A stretch of DNA of 18,974 bases, taken from an uncultured Acetatifactor sp. (lineage in GTDB: Bacteria > Bacillota > Clostridia > Lachnospirales > Lachnospiraceae). Where the stretch lies: NCBI GenBank assembly GCA_934394665.1, contig CAKRRS010000053.1, forward strand, positions 1-18,974, read 5' to 3'. The notes under the pieces are model-generated. The model saw only the letters and a list, made by a program, of their open reading frames with translations, was not told the DNA's origin and did not search any database. Numbering within the stretch: position 1 is the stretch's first letter; each line of letters starts with the position of its first letter. The position numbers and the translations under genes were made by a program. Of the stretch, positions 1 to 6,622 are shown one piece after another.

Positions 1-55
1 AGCGATGTCAGCGTTTCTTATATACTGCCACGGCTACGGCGACTTTAGACCAATT
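1..55 (-). repeat. Partial copy of the structured repeat also present at the right end of the window
   Basis: The reverse complement of this stretch matches the left arm of the element at 18779-18833. Blocks 2-11, 13-23 and 32-43 are identical after reversal, with a divergent eight-base patch between the last two, and the match continues more weakly through TTAG and CCAATT to about 55. The copy is cut by the window edge, so only one arm is visible. Because the full element is nearly palindromic, its orientation is not absolute, but identity is higher to the left arm reversed than to the right arm. No coding is seen here. Confidence 0.75.
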
Positions 56-148
56 ACTTCACTAACTTTCAAGTTAAATACTTCTACGAGAAAATAATAT
101 CTTCCCTCTCCAATAAATATAAAATGCACAATATTTACTAACAATTAC

Positions 149-177
149 TTGTAATCATAACGAATATTTAGTAAAAT
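149..177 (+). promoter_or_regulatory. Probable sigma-A promoter of the EF-G-like gene
   Basis: A -35-like TTGTAA at 149-154 is followed after 17 bases by TAAAAT at 172-177. Match to consensus is four of six and five of six. It sits in a very AT-rich stretch (56-240) that holds nothing else recognisable. Transcription would begin near 184, leaving a leader of about 70 bases. Confidence 0.5.
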
Positions 178-252
178 ACACATAAGGGGTTAAAAATCCA
201 ATATAAAGGCTTGGCAAAATACCCAAAATGCAGAATAAATGGAGGATGGGAT

Positions 253-2346
253 ATGAATATTTACACAACTGACAAGATTCGTAACGTAGTATTACTGGGC
301 CATGGCGGCAGTGGCAAGACCAGCCTTGCAGAGGCGTTTGCTTATCTATCCGGCATCACTTCCCGTATGGGCAAAGTAGATGACGGCAATACCCTCAGTG
401 ATTACAGTAAAGAAGAACAAAAACGTCATTTTTCTATCAGCACCTCCGTGATTCCTATCGAATGGGAAGGGTATAAGATCAATATCATTGATACCCCGGG
501 GTATTTTGATTTTGTAGGCGAGGTAGAGGAAGCAATCAGTGCAGCCGGTGCTGCCATTATCGTAGTCAACGGCAAGTCCGGTATCGAGGTGGGGACACAG
601 AAAGCATGGGAACTGTGTGAAAAATATAAGCTGCCCCGTTTTATCTATGTCTCCAATATGGATGTGGATAATGCTTCTTTCCGTCAGGTTGTGGAGGATA
701 TGACCGCTCTGTATGGCAAGAAGATGGCGCCGTTCCATTTACCGATTCGTGAAAATGAAAAATTTGTCGGATATATCAACGTGATTACTGAGGCCGGTAA
801 CCGTTGGGAGGGAAAAGAAGTCATTCCCTGTGAAGTGCCGGATTATAGCCGGGCAAATCTGCAGATCTGCCGTGATACATTACTGGAAGCGGTAGCTGAG
901 ACCAGTGAAGAATTCATGGAGCGTTATTTCGGCGGAGAGACATTCTCAGAAGCGGAGATCCGTGCGGCACTTCGTACCAATGTATGCGATGGCAGTATTG
1001 TTCCCATGACGATGGGATCCAATCTTCTGTGTCAGGGCATGTATACCCTGTTGGATGATATCATCAAGTATATGCCGAGTCCGGAGAACAGAGAAGTTGC
1101 CGGTATTAACCTGAAGACGAACGAAATCTATCATGCGGATTATGATTTTGCAAAGGCAAAATCCGCATATATCTGGAAAACCATAGTGGATCCGTTCATC
1201 GGAAAATACTCTCTGATCAAGGTGAATTCCGGTGTCCTGAAGACGGATGATCTGTTATACAATGTAGACCGTGATATCGAAGAAAAAATCGGCAAGATTT
1301 ATGTATTGCAGGGAAACAAACCCATTGAAGTAAGTGAATTACATGCCGGAGATATCGGAGCACTGGCAAAACTTACCGCAGCGCGGACGGGTAACAGCCT
1401 GTCTACGAAGACAACAACAATCAAATACGGTAAGTTCGATATTTCCACGCCGTATACTTATATGCGATATAAGCCGAAAAATAAGGCAGATGTGGATAAG
1501 ATTTCACAGGCATTACAGAAGATGACGCATGAAGATCTGACGATTCGTGTCGTAAATGATGCGGAGAACCGTCAGACGTTACTGTACGGTATGGGCGATC
1601 AGCATCTGGATATTGTAGTAAGCAGGCTGTTGAATGAATATAAAGTAGAAATCGAATTATCAAAACCTAAGATTGCTTATAAGGAAACCATCAAAAAGCA
1701 GTCGGATGTAGAATATAAATACAAAAAGCAATCCGGCGGACACGGTCAGTATGGTCACGTTAAGATGCGCTTTTCGCCTTCTGGAGATTTGACGAAACCT
1801 TATGAATTTGCGACGGAAGTTGTAGGCGGAGCGGTACCGAAGAATTTCTTCCCTGCAGTGGAAAAAGGCATTCAGGAATCCGTAGGCAGAGGACCACTGG
1901 CAGCATATCCCGTGGTGGGCGTGAAAGCGGTATTGTATGATGGCTCTTATCACCCGGTAGATTCCTCGGAGATGGCATTTAAGACTGCAGCAATCCAGGC
2001 GTTCAAAAAGGGTGTGATGGAAGCGTGCCCGGTTCTCTTAGAGCCGATTATGTCATTGAAGGTTACGGTTCCTGATGCATATACCGGAGATATTATGGGA
2101 GACCTGAACAAGAGGCGTGGAAGAGTACTTGGCATGACGCCGACGAGCGGCGGTAAGCAGATCATTGAGGCGGATATTCCCATGAGCGGATTGTTCGGCT
2201 ACTGCACGGATCTGCGTTCCATGACCGGCGGCAGAGGAGACTATTCTTATGAATTTGCCCGTTATGAGCAGACACCTTCGGATGTACAGGAAAAGGAAGT
2301 TGCAGCCAGAGCGGCAAAGGTTGCAGAGAACAATGCAGAAGACTAA
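253..2346 (+). CDS. EF-G-like translational GTPase (FusA2 / EF-G-2 type)
   Basis: A 697-residue protein with the five-domain layout of elongation factor G. The start is placed at ATG 253 because GGAGG at 241-245 lies seven bases before it; a longer reading from TTG 211 has no such site. The P-loop is GHGGSGKT (16-23), switch II is DTPGYFDF (from residue 80), and domain IV/V motifs such as GHGQYGHVK and LFGYCTDLRSM are clear. It departs from canonical EF-G: Tyr84 replaces the catalytic His of DTPGH, the switch I RGIT is RHFS (58-61), and NKMD is SNMD (134-137). The first change is typical of the EF-G-2/FusA2 group, whose cellular role is unsettled. The gene is monocistronic, with its own promoter and terminator, and carries no ribosomal-protein neighbours as the main fusA gene usually does. 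It is most likely a paralogue and not the housekeeping translocase. Confidence 0.9.
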   Translation: MNIYTTDKIRNVVLLGHGGSGKTSLAEAFAYLSGITSRMGKVDDGNTLSDYSKEEQKRHFSISTSVIPIEWEGYKINIIDTPGYFDFVGEVEEAISAAGAAIIVVNGKSGIEVGTQKAWELCEKYKLPRFIYVSNMDVDNASFRQVVEDMTALYGKKMAPFHLPIRENEKFVGYINVITEAGNRWEGKEVIPCEVPDYSRANLQICRDTLLEAVAETSEEFMERYFGGETFSEAEIRAALRTNVCDGSIVPMTMGSNLLCQGMYTLLDDIIKYMPSPENREVAGINLKTNEIYHADYDFAKAKSAYIWKTIVDPFIGKYSLIKVNSGVLKTDDLLYNVDRDIEEKIGKIYVLQGNKPIEVSELHAGDIGALAKLTAARTGNSLSTKTTTIKYGKFDISTPYTYMRYKPKNKADVDKISQALQKMTHEDLTIRVVNDAENRQTLLYGMGDQHLDIVVSRLLNEYKVEIELSKPKIAYKETIKKQSDVEYKYKKQSGGHGQYGHVKMRFSPSGDLTKPYEFATEVVGGAVPKNFFPAVEKGIQESVGRGPLAAYPVVGVKAVLYDGSYHPVDSSEMAFKTAAIQAFKKGVMEACPVLLEPIMSLKVTVPDAYTGDIMGDLNKRRGRVLGMTPTSGGKQIIEADIPMSGLFGYCTDLRSMTGGRGDYSYEFARYEQTPSDVQEKEVAARAAKVAENNAED

Positions 2347-2436
2347 GACGTATTGACAGAACATGGTCAAGTGCATTGCCGAATCTGTAAAAAGATGAAT
2401 AGTAGACAGATAACACTTGAGACTGAGAGAATCCAT

Positions 2437-2472
2437 AAAAAGAACCGGGAAACAAATTTCCCGGTTCTTTTT
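2437..2472. terminator. Rho-independent terminator after the EF-G-like gene
   Basis: A perfect 16-bp inverted repeat (2437-2452 with 2457-2472) has a four-base CAAA loop. The stem core is GAACCGGGAAA; A-rich and T-rich flanks are built into the two arms, so it could stop transcription in both directions. It lies about 90 bases after the stop codon. Confidence 0.92.
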
Positions 2473-2687
2473 GGGCTTATACTGCAGTGAAACTATGAGT
2501 AACGCTGCATCAGTTTTAAGAGTAATGAGATCCATGCCAGCATATTTCATCACCTCGTATATTAGTATATGCGGAAAGCAAGCTGAAAATGCAAAGGCGT
2601 CGATTACGATATGACATTACATTTCCATACGGCATTGTATAAAATAAAAGAAAATTGTCGAAATGCCCGTGGATAGTCCCACAGTCC
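2473..2687. other. Intergenic stretch without a supported gene
   Basis: About 215 bases between the terminator and the leuS promoter. I see only a small hairpin near 2563-2580 and no T-box core, tRNA or credible coding region. A minus-strand reading frame crosses it but runs through the terminator and into the EF-G-like gene. Confidence 0.5.
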
Positions 2688-2716
2688 TTGACAGTATCAG
2701 TAAAACACGATAAAAT
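2688..2716 (+). promoter_or_regulatory. Strong sigma-A promoter of leuS
   Basis: A perfect TTGACA at 2688-2693 is followed after 17 bases by TAAAAT at 2711-2716. The implied start near 2723 gives a leader of about 70 bases. AGGAGG at 2780-2785 lies eight bases before the leuS ATG. Confidence 0.8.
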
Positions 2717-2793
2717 AATCGGTAGTTTTTTAACGACTTGAGAACAAAAAAGATTTAAATAGAAAGCTTCTCATAGTTTAGGAGGAAATAATT

Positions 2794-5205
2794 ATGGCAG
2801 TACCTTACAATCACAGAGAGGTAGAGAAAAAATGGCAGACAGTCTGGGATGACGAAAAAGCATTCAAGACTTCCGATGATTTCTCCAAGCCCAAATATTA
2901 CGCACTGGTAGAGTTCCCTTATCCTTCGGGACAAGGATTACATGTAGGTCATCCGAGACCTTATACCGCACTGGATATCGTAGCACGTAAGCGCAGAATG
3001 CAGGGCTACAATGTACTGTATCCCATGGGCTGGGATGCTTTCGGTCTCCCTACCGAGAACTATGCGATCAAGAACCATATCCATCCGAAGATTGTAACCA
3101 AGAATAACGTGGCAAGATTCAAGAATCAGCTGCATTCTTTAGGTTATTCCTTTGACTGGGACAGAGAGATTAACACCACAGATCCCGAGTACTATCACTG
3201 GACCCAGTGGATCTTTTTAAAACTGTTCAAGGCAGGATTGGCTTACAAGACGGAGATGCCTATCAACTGGTGTACCTCCTGTAAAGTCGGACTGGCGAAC
3301 GAAGAGGTAGTCAACGGTGTCTGTGAACGCTGCGGTTCCGAAGTCATCCGTAAGGTTAAGAGCCAGTGGATGTTGAAGATTACCGAATATGCCGACAAGC
3401 TGATTCAGGGGCTGGATACTGTAGATTATATCGAACGTGTCAAAGTCTCTCAGAAGAACTGGATCGGTAAATCCCAGGGTGCGGAAGTAGACTTTACCCT
3501 CACCGGCAAGGATGAGAAGCTTCGCATTTACACCACCAGACCGGATACTCTGTTCGGTGTTACTTACATGGTAGTATCTCCCGAGCATCCTGTATTGGAT
3601 AAATATAAAGATGAGATCAAGAACTGGGATGATATCGTAGCATATCGTGAGATGGCTGCAAAGAAATCCGATTTTGAAAGAACCGAGCTTGCAAAGGACA
3701 AGACCGGTGTCTGCATCGACGGTCTGACAGCTACCAACCCGGTAAACGGCAGGGAGATTCCTGTCTGGGTATCCGATTACGTACTGATGACTTACGGTAC
3801 CGGTGCCATCATGGCAGTTCCCGCACATGATGAGAGAGACTGGGAGTTCGCCAAGAAGTTCAACATGCCTATTATTGAAGTTGTTGCAGGAAGCCCCGTC
3901 AGCGTGGAAGAAGCTGTATATACCGATGTGGCTGACGGTACACTGGTCAACTCTGATTTCCTGAATGGTCTGTCTGTGGCAGAAGCCAAAGAGAAGATCA
4001 TGAACTATCTGGAAGAGAAGGGTATCGGTAACCGCAAGACCAACTACAAGCTGAGAGACTGGGTATTCTCCAGACAGCGTTATTGGGGAGAACCTATTCC
4101 TATCGTACACTGCGATAAGTGCGGCTATGTGCCTATTGATGAGAGCGAGCTTCCTCTGCAGTTACCCGATGTAGAGAGCTATATGCCTACCGACAACGGT
4201 GAGTCCCCTCTGGCAGCCATGACGGACTGGGTAAATACCACTTGTCCCTGCTGTGGCGGTCCGGCCAAGAGAGAGACAGATACCATGCCTCAGTGGGCAG
4301 GTTCTTCCTGGTATTATCTGCGTTATACCGATCCTCACAATGACAAGGCACTGGCAAGTCCTGAAGCATTGAAGTACTGGCTGCCGGTTGACTGGTACAA
4401 CGGCGGTATGGAGCATACCACACTGCATCTTTTGTATTCCCGTTTCTGGCATAAGTTCCTGTATGATCAGGGTGTCGTACCTACTCCCGAACCTTACCAG
4501 AAGAGAACCAGCCATGGTATGATCCTCGGATCTAACGGCGAGAAGATGTCCAAGTCCCGCGGAAACGTAGTAAACCCGGATGATATCGTACAGGATTACG
4601 GTGCAGATACCTTACGTACCTACGAAATGTTCATCGGTGCGTTTGATCTGAGCGCTTCCTGGAGTGAGGAAGGCGTAAAGGGATGTCGCAGATTCCTCGA
4701 GAGAGTATGGAAACTGCAGGATATCCTGAATGATGAAGAAGGCTACAGCGCAGACTTAGAGACCAAGATGCATCAGACCATCAAGAAGGTCAGCAGCGAC
4801 TTCGAGAACCTGAAGTATAACACCGCGATTGCAGCTATGATGTCCCTGATCAATGAGTTCTACAAGAAGAATTCTATTACCAGAGGCGAATACAAGACAC
4901 TGCTTACACTGTTGAACCCTGTAGCTCCTCACATTACCGAGGAACTGTGGCAGACCGCCGGATTCGAAGGCAGACTGTATCAGGCAAAATGGCCCGAGTT
5001 CGAGGAAGAGAAGACGGTAGAGAGTGTAGTAGAGATCGGCGTACAGGTGAACGGCAAGATGCGTGCGACCATCAAGGTTGCCAAGGATGAGAGCAAAGAA
5101 AACGTCATCGCCATGGCAAAAGAAGCACTGGGTGACAAACTCACCGGCAACATTGTAAAAGAAATCTATGTTCCCGGCAGAATCGTTAATATCGTAGCAA
5201 AATAA
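2794..5205 (+). CDS. leuS: Leucyl-tRNA synthetase
   Basis: Charges tRNA-Leu with leucine in the cytoplasm. The 803-residue length is close to that of Bacillus LeuRS. The class I signature HVGH is at 50-53 and KMSKS at 584-588, and the adenylation site is therefore complete. The CP1 editing domain is present, with TTRPDT at 247-252 and [15 protein letters not shown] further on. Two Cys-pair zinc-type modules are visible, one before the editing domain (CTSC...CERC) and one after it (CDKC...CPCC). The C-terminal anticodon-binding and VQVNGKMR segments are intact. The start is fixed by a consensus ribosome-binding site. The gene stands alone between its own promoter and terminator. Unlike many Firmicute leuS genes, it has no T-box leader in the visible upstream DNA. 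Confidence 0.97.
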   Translation: MAVPYNHREVEKKWQTVWDDEKAFKTSDDFSKPKYYALVEFPYPSGQGLHVGHPRPYTALDIVARKRRMQGYNVLYPMGWDAFGLPTENYAIKNHIHPKIVTKNNVARFKNQLHSLGYSFDWDREINTTDPEYYHWTQWIFLKLFKAGLAYKTEMPINWCTSCKVGLANEEVVNGVCERCGSEVIRKVKSQWMLKITEYADKLIQGLDTVDYIERVKVSQKNWIGKSQGAEVDFTLTGKDEKLRIYTTRPDTLFGVTYMVVSPEHPVLDKYKDEIKNWDDIVAYREMAAKKSDFERTELAKDKTGVCIDGLTATNPVNGREIPVWVSDYVLMTYGTGAIMAVPAHDERDWEFAKKFNMPIIEVVAGSPVSVEEAVYTDVADGTLVNSDFLNGLSVAEAKEKIMNYLEEKGIGNRKTNYKLRDWVFSRQRYWGEPIPIVHCDKCGYVPIDESELPLQLPDVESYMPTDNGESPLAAMTDWVNTTCPCCGGPAKRETDTMPQWAGSSWYYLRYTDPHNDKALASPEALKYWLPVDWYNGGMEHTTLHLLYSRFWHKFLYDQGVVPTPEPYQKRTSHGMILGSNGEKMSKSRGNVVNPDDIVQDYGADTLRTYEMFIGAFDLSASWSEEGVKGCRRFLERVWKLQDILNDEEGYSADLETKMHQTIKKVSSDFENLKYNTAIAAMMSLINEFYKKNSITRGEYKTLLTLLNPVAPHITEELWQTAGFEGRLYQAKWPEFEEEKTVESVVEIGVQVNGKMRATIKVAKDESKENVIAMAKEALGDKLTGNIVKEIYVPGRIVNIVAK

Positions 5206-5220
5206 TGATTGTATCATTGA

Positions 5221-5255
5221 CAACTCTCGGCAGGAATCAAGCCTGTCGGGAGTTG
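5221..5255. terminator. Terminator of leuS, shared with the converging minus-strand gene
   Basis: A 14-bp stem (5221-5234 with 5242-5255, two G-T wobbles) has a seven-base loop, followed on the plus strand by T-rich sequence. The stop codon of the converging minus-strand gene lies in the loop, so its last codons are encoded by the stem. Confidence 0.8.
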
Positions 5256-5545
5256 TTTGCTTGTGATTTGCTTTTCTTTAAAATGTTTTCGATTTGCTTA
5301 AGTTCACTTTCCGTGCTGTGTTTTTTGATGGCGGTGATGGCCGCCTGCATTTCCTGTGGCGTAAAGGTCAGATGTTCCTGTTTTGCCTTACGCATGGCAG
5401 GCATAAGCAATGCCATCATTTCTTTCTGGCTTTTCCCGTGCCCCTGCGAAAATAAGTGGGAGAGAAATGCAAGCTTTTGCGGAGAGATGTCCTTTACCAG
5501 ATCATCCTGCATCCATTGCGGCGTTTGCGTCGGTTCCTGATTCAT
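5237..5545 (-). CDS. Uncharacterised small protein, second of an overlapping pair
   Basis: A 102-residue, Gln/Lys-rich, mainly helical-looking protein of unknown function. The start is ATG 5545, because AGGAGG lies eight bases upstream; longer readings to 5626 lack such a site. No signal peptide or membrane segment is seen. The middle (SPQKLAFLSHLF, then KSQKEMMALLMPAMRKAKQ) loosely recalls the N-terminal part of the upstream partner protein, so the two may be distantly related. Its first 44 bases overlap the end of that gene in another frame, which points to translational coupling. The stop codon falls inside the loop of the leuS terminator. I do not recognise the family; such pairs seem to be confined to Clostridia, but this is an impression and not a search result. 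Confidence 0.7.
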   Translation of the reverse strand: MNQEPTQTPQWMQDDLVKDISPQKLAFLSHLFSQGHGKSQKEMMALLMPAMRKAKQEHLTFTPQEMQAAITAIKKHSTESELKQIENILKKSKSQANNSRQA

Positions 5546-5996
5546 TCTGTTGACCTCCTGATTCTGTGTTTGAAAAAAGTCCGGACAGCATTGACAAATC
5601 CATGCCTGAAAGGTCTGAAAACCCATCCGGAAATAATTCCTGCATGGATTGCACCATTTCCATCATTTCCTGAAAATGATTCATGTTTTCTAACGTTTGG
5701 CTGATCTGTCTTATTGCATCTTTTTGCGTTTCTGTACAGAGCGGCATGAGATCCGTGCATAGCTCCCCTGCCGGATTTGCAGATTCCAAAGCCTCTGACG
5801 GAAGATGCAGAGAAGTCTCCGGGTGCCTGTGGAAGAGGGAGAGCGTATATTGCAATTCTGACAGCTTTATGTAGACAGCAAGTCCCTTTAACAGATGCGG
5901 ATCCAGGTAATATGCCAGTATTTTCAGAATCTGAATGCGGTTGTTGGTAAACAAGGTATCAAAAGCCTGCGCTTTATCGATTCTGTTATCCTCCAT
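5502..5996 (-). CDS. Uncharacterised protein, first of an overlapping pair
   Basis: A 164-residue protein of unknown function. The start is ATG 5996, preceded by AGGAAGG about nine bases away. The N-terminal third (NRIQILKILAYYLDPHLLKG) reads as amphipathic helices without a true membrane span. The middle carries a Met/Gln-rich segment (NHFQEMMEMVQSMQELF), and the last 30 residues are Gly/Ser/Asn/Gln-rich and probably disordered. It overlaps the next minus-strand gene by 44 bases and is likely cotranscribed with it. A weak sigma-E-like promoter lies at 6030-6058. Together with the neighbouring Cys-rich gene this hints at expression during sporulation, but that is inference. No catalytic motif is visible. 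Confidence 0.72.
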   Translation of the reverse strand: MEDNRIDKAQAFDTLFTNNRIQILKILAYYLDPHLLKGLAVYIKLSELQYTLSLFHRHPETSLHLPSEALESANPAGELCTDLMPLCTETQKDAIRQISQTLENMNHFQEMMEMVQSMQELFPDGFSDLSGMDLSMLSGLFSNTESGGQQNESGTDANAAMDAG

Positions 5997-6029
5997 GGGA
6001 ACTTACCTTCCTGCAAATGTGTTCATAGT

Positions 6030-6058
6030 ATCTTATGTGCTGAGTGGCAGGCTTATGA
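6030..6058 (-). promoter_or_regulatory. Weak sigma-E-like promoter for the overlapping gene pair
   Basis: Read on the minus strand, TCATAAG (6052-6058) is separated by 14 bases from CATAAGAT (6030-6037). The -10 matches six of seven fixed positions or fewer of the Bacillus sigma-E consensus CATACAnT (it differs at the C and the second A), and the -35 is partial. It gives a leader of about 25 bases, the same as for the stronger site upstream of the Cys-rich gene. Confidence 0.3.
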
Positions 6059-6103
6059 TGATCAGGACCGGGGTATGAAAAAAACATACCCCGGTGGGAT
6101 CAT
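6058..6103. terminator. Hairpin between the Cys-rich gene and the overlapping pair
   Basis: A perfect 11-bp stem (6067-6077 with 6085-6095) has an all-A loop, and an outer six-bp stem (6058-6063 with 6098-6103) extends it. A T-run follows on the plus strand, not on the minus strand where the adjacent genes lie; on the minus strand the loop itself is T7. Its position 60 bases after the Cys-rich gene suggests termination of that transcript, but the direction is uncertain. Confidence 0.55.
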
Positions 6104-6165
6104 TTTTAGATAATACCTTCCGGATTCAGAGACAGATCCATCCGGAGAAATTCAAAAAGCGGAAA

Positions 6166-6459
6166 CTAGCAACCGCAATTTCCACAACCGTTGCCACATC
6201 CGTTACCACAGCCATTGCCACAGAAGCAGGACAGAAGCAGGATCCAGATCAGCCATTCACAGCAGTCGTTTCCGCCGCAGCCGTTGTTATTGCCAGGCAG
6301 TCCGCAGCCGTTGTTGCCGCAACCGTTACCGCAGCCACCGCCGCAGAACAGTAACAGGATAATCCAGATACAACTGTTGCCGAAGATGCCGTTACCACAG
6401 CCGTTATTGTTGCTGCAGGAGTTGTTGCAGCCACAGTTTGTAGCAGTTAAGTCACTCAT
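6166..6459 (-). CDS. Cys/Gly/Asn-rich small protein with two hydrophobic segments (spore-coat-like)
   Basis: A 97-residue protein made almost wholly of Gly, Cys and Asn, with two short hydrophobic stretches (SCIWIILLLFC near 34-44 and CEWLIWILLLSCF near 71-83). The start is ATG 6459, eight bases after GGAGG; the GTG at 6474 would lie upstream of that site. The C-terminus is a run of CGNG units encoded by a 12-base tandem repeat. Clostridial genomes carry similar proteins, sometimes annotated as chorion-class high-cysteine protein; function is unproven. High cysteine content would allow disulfide crosslinking, as in spore coat or exosporium proteins. A near-perfect sigma-E-type promoter directly upstream supports mother-cell expression. 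It is transcribed away from the sortase cluster and is followed by a hairpin. Confidence 0.8.
   Translation of the reverse strand: MSDLTATNCGCNNSCSNNNGCGNGIFGNSCIWIILLLFCGGGCGNGCGNNGCGLPGNNNGCGGNDCCEWLIWILLLSCFCGNGCGNGCGNGCGNCGC
6188..6223. repeat. Three 12-base tandem units inside the Cys-rich gene
   Basis: Three near-identical 12-base units (6188-6199, 6200-6211, 6212-6223) differ at a few positions. On the minus strand they encode the repeated CGNG at the C-terminus, so copy number may vary by slippage. Confidence 0.75.
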
Positions 6460-6490
6460 TTTTAGTGCCTCCACATTTTATTTATGCTCT

Positions 6491-6519
6491 ATTGTATGCG
6501 GGGGAGCCTGTCAATGTTT
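6491..6519 (-). promoter_or_regulatory. Sigma-E-like sporulation promoter of the Cys-rich gene
   Basis: Read on the minus strand, AAACATT (6513-6519) is followed after 14 bases by CATACAAT (6491-6498). The -10 fits the Bacillus sigma-E consensus CATACAnT at every fixed position, and the -35 fits five of seven positions of kmATATT. Transcription would begin near 6484, about 25 bases before the ATG. A TTGACA also occurs (6509-6514) but has no sigma-A -10 at a usable distance. Confidence 0.5.
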
Positions 6520-6530
6520 CCGGAAAAGAC

Positions 6531-6558
6531 TTGCAATAATTTACGGATATAGTAAAAT
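6531..6558 (+). promoter_or_regulatory. Probable promoter of the sortase and surface-protein cluster
   Basis: TTGCAA at 6531-6536 is followed after 16 bases by TAAAAT at 6553-6558. The leader would be about 58 bases. It diverges from the sigma-E-like site of the Cys-rich gene inside a 163-base shared intergenic region. Confidence 0.5.
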
Positions 6559-6622
6559 AAAATTATCTATGTGGAAATGTCATAGAGCAGGAAATGAGAT
6601 ACAAAATATTAAGGATAGATGA

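Noticed and set aside
2053..2553. Minus-strand reading frame of 166 codons with a purine-rich stretch before its ATG
   Set aside because: It passes through the perfect terminator at 2437-2472 and into the EF-G-like gene in antisense. The upstream part looks peptide-like, but there is no separate stop or domain to support a small gene.
2473..2793. Possible T-box leader upstream of leuS
   Set aside because: No T-box core or antiterminator/terminator pair is seen, and the promoter at 2688-2716 leaves too little leader.
3217..4110. Long minus-strand frame of 297 codons inside leuS
   Set aside because: Leucyl-tRNA synthetase is unmistakable on the other strand; the antisense frame has no binding site or recognisable domain and is a shadow.
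6188..6223. Short tandem units considered as a CRISPR-like array
   Set aside because: The units are 12 bases with no spacers and encode CGNG repeats in frame; this is a protein repeat.
6191..6622. Plus-strand Pro/Gln/Leu-rich frame opposite the Cys-rich gene
   Set aside because: It is the complement of the Gly/Asn/Cys codon repeats, and the minus-strand gene has a proper binding site and promoter.
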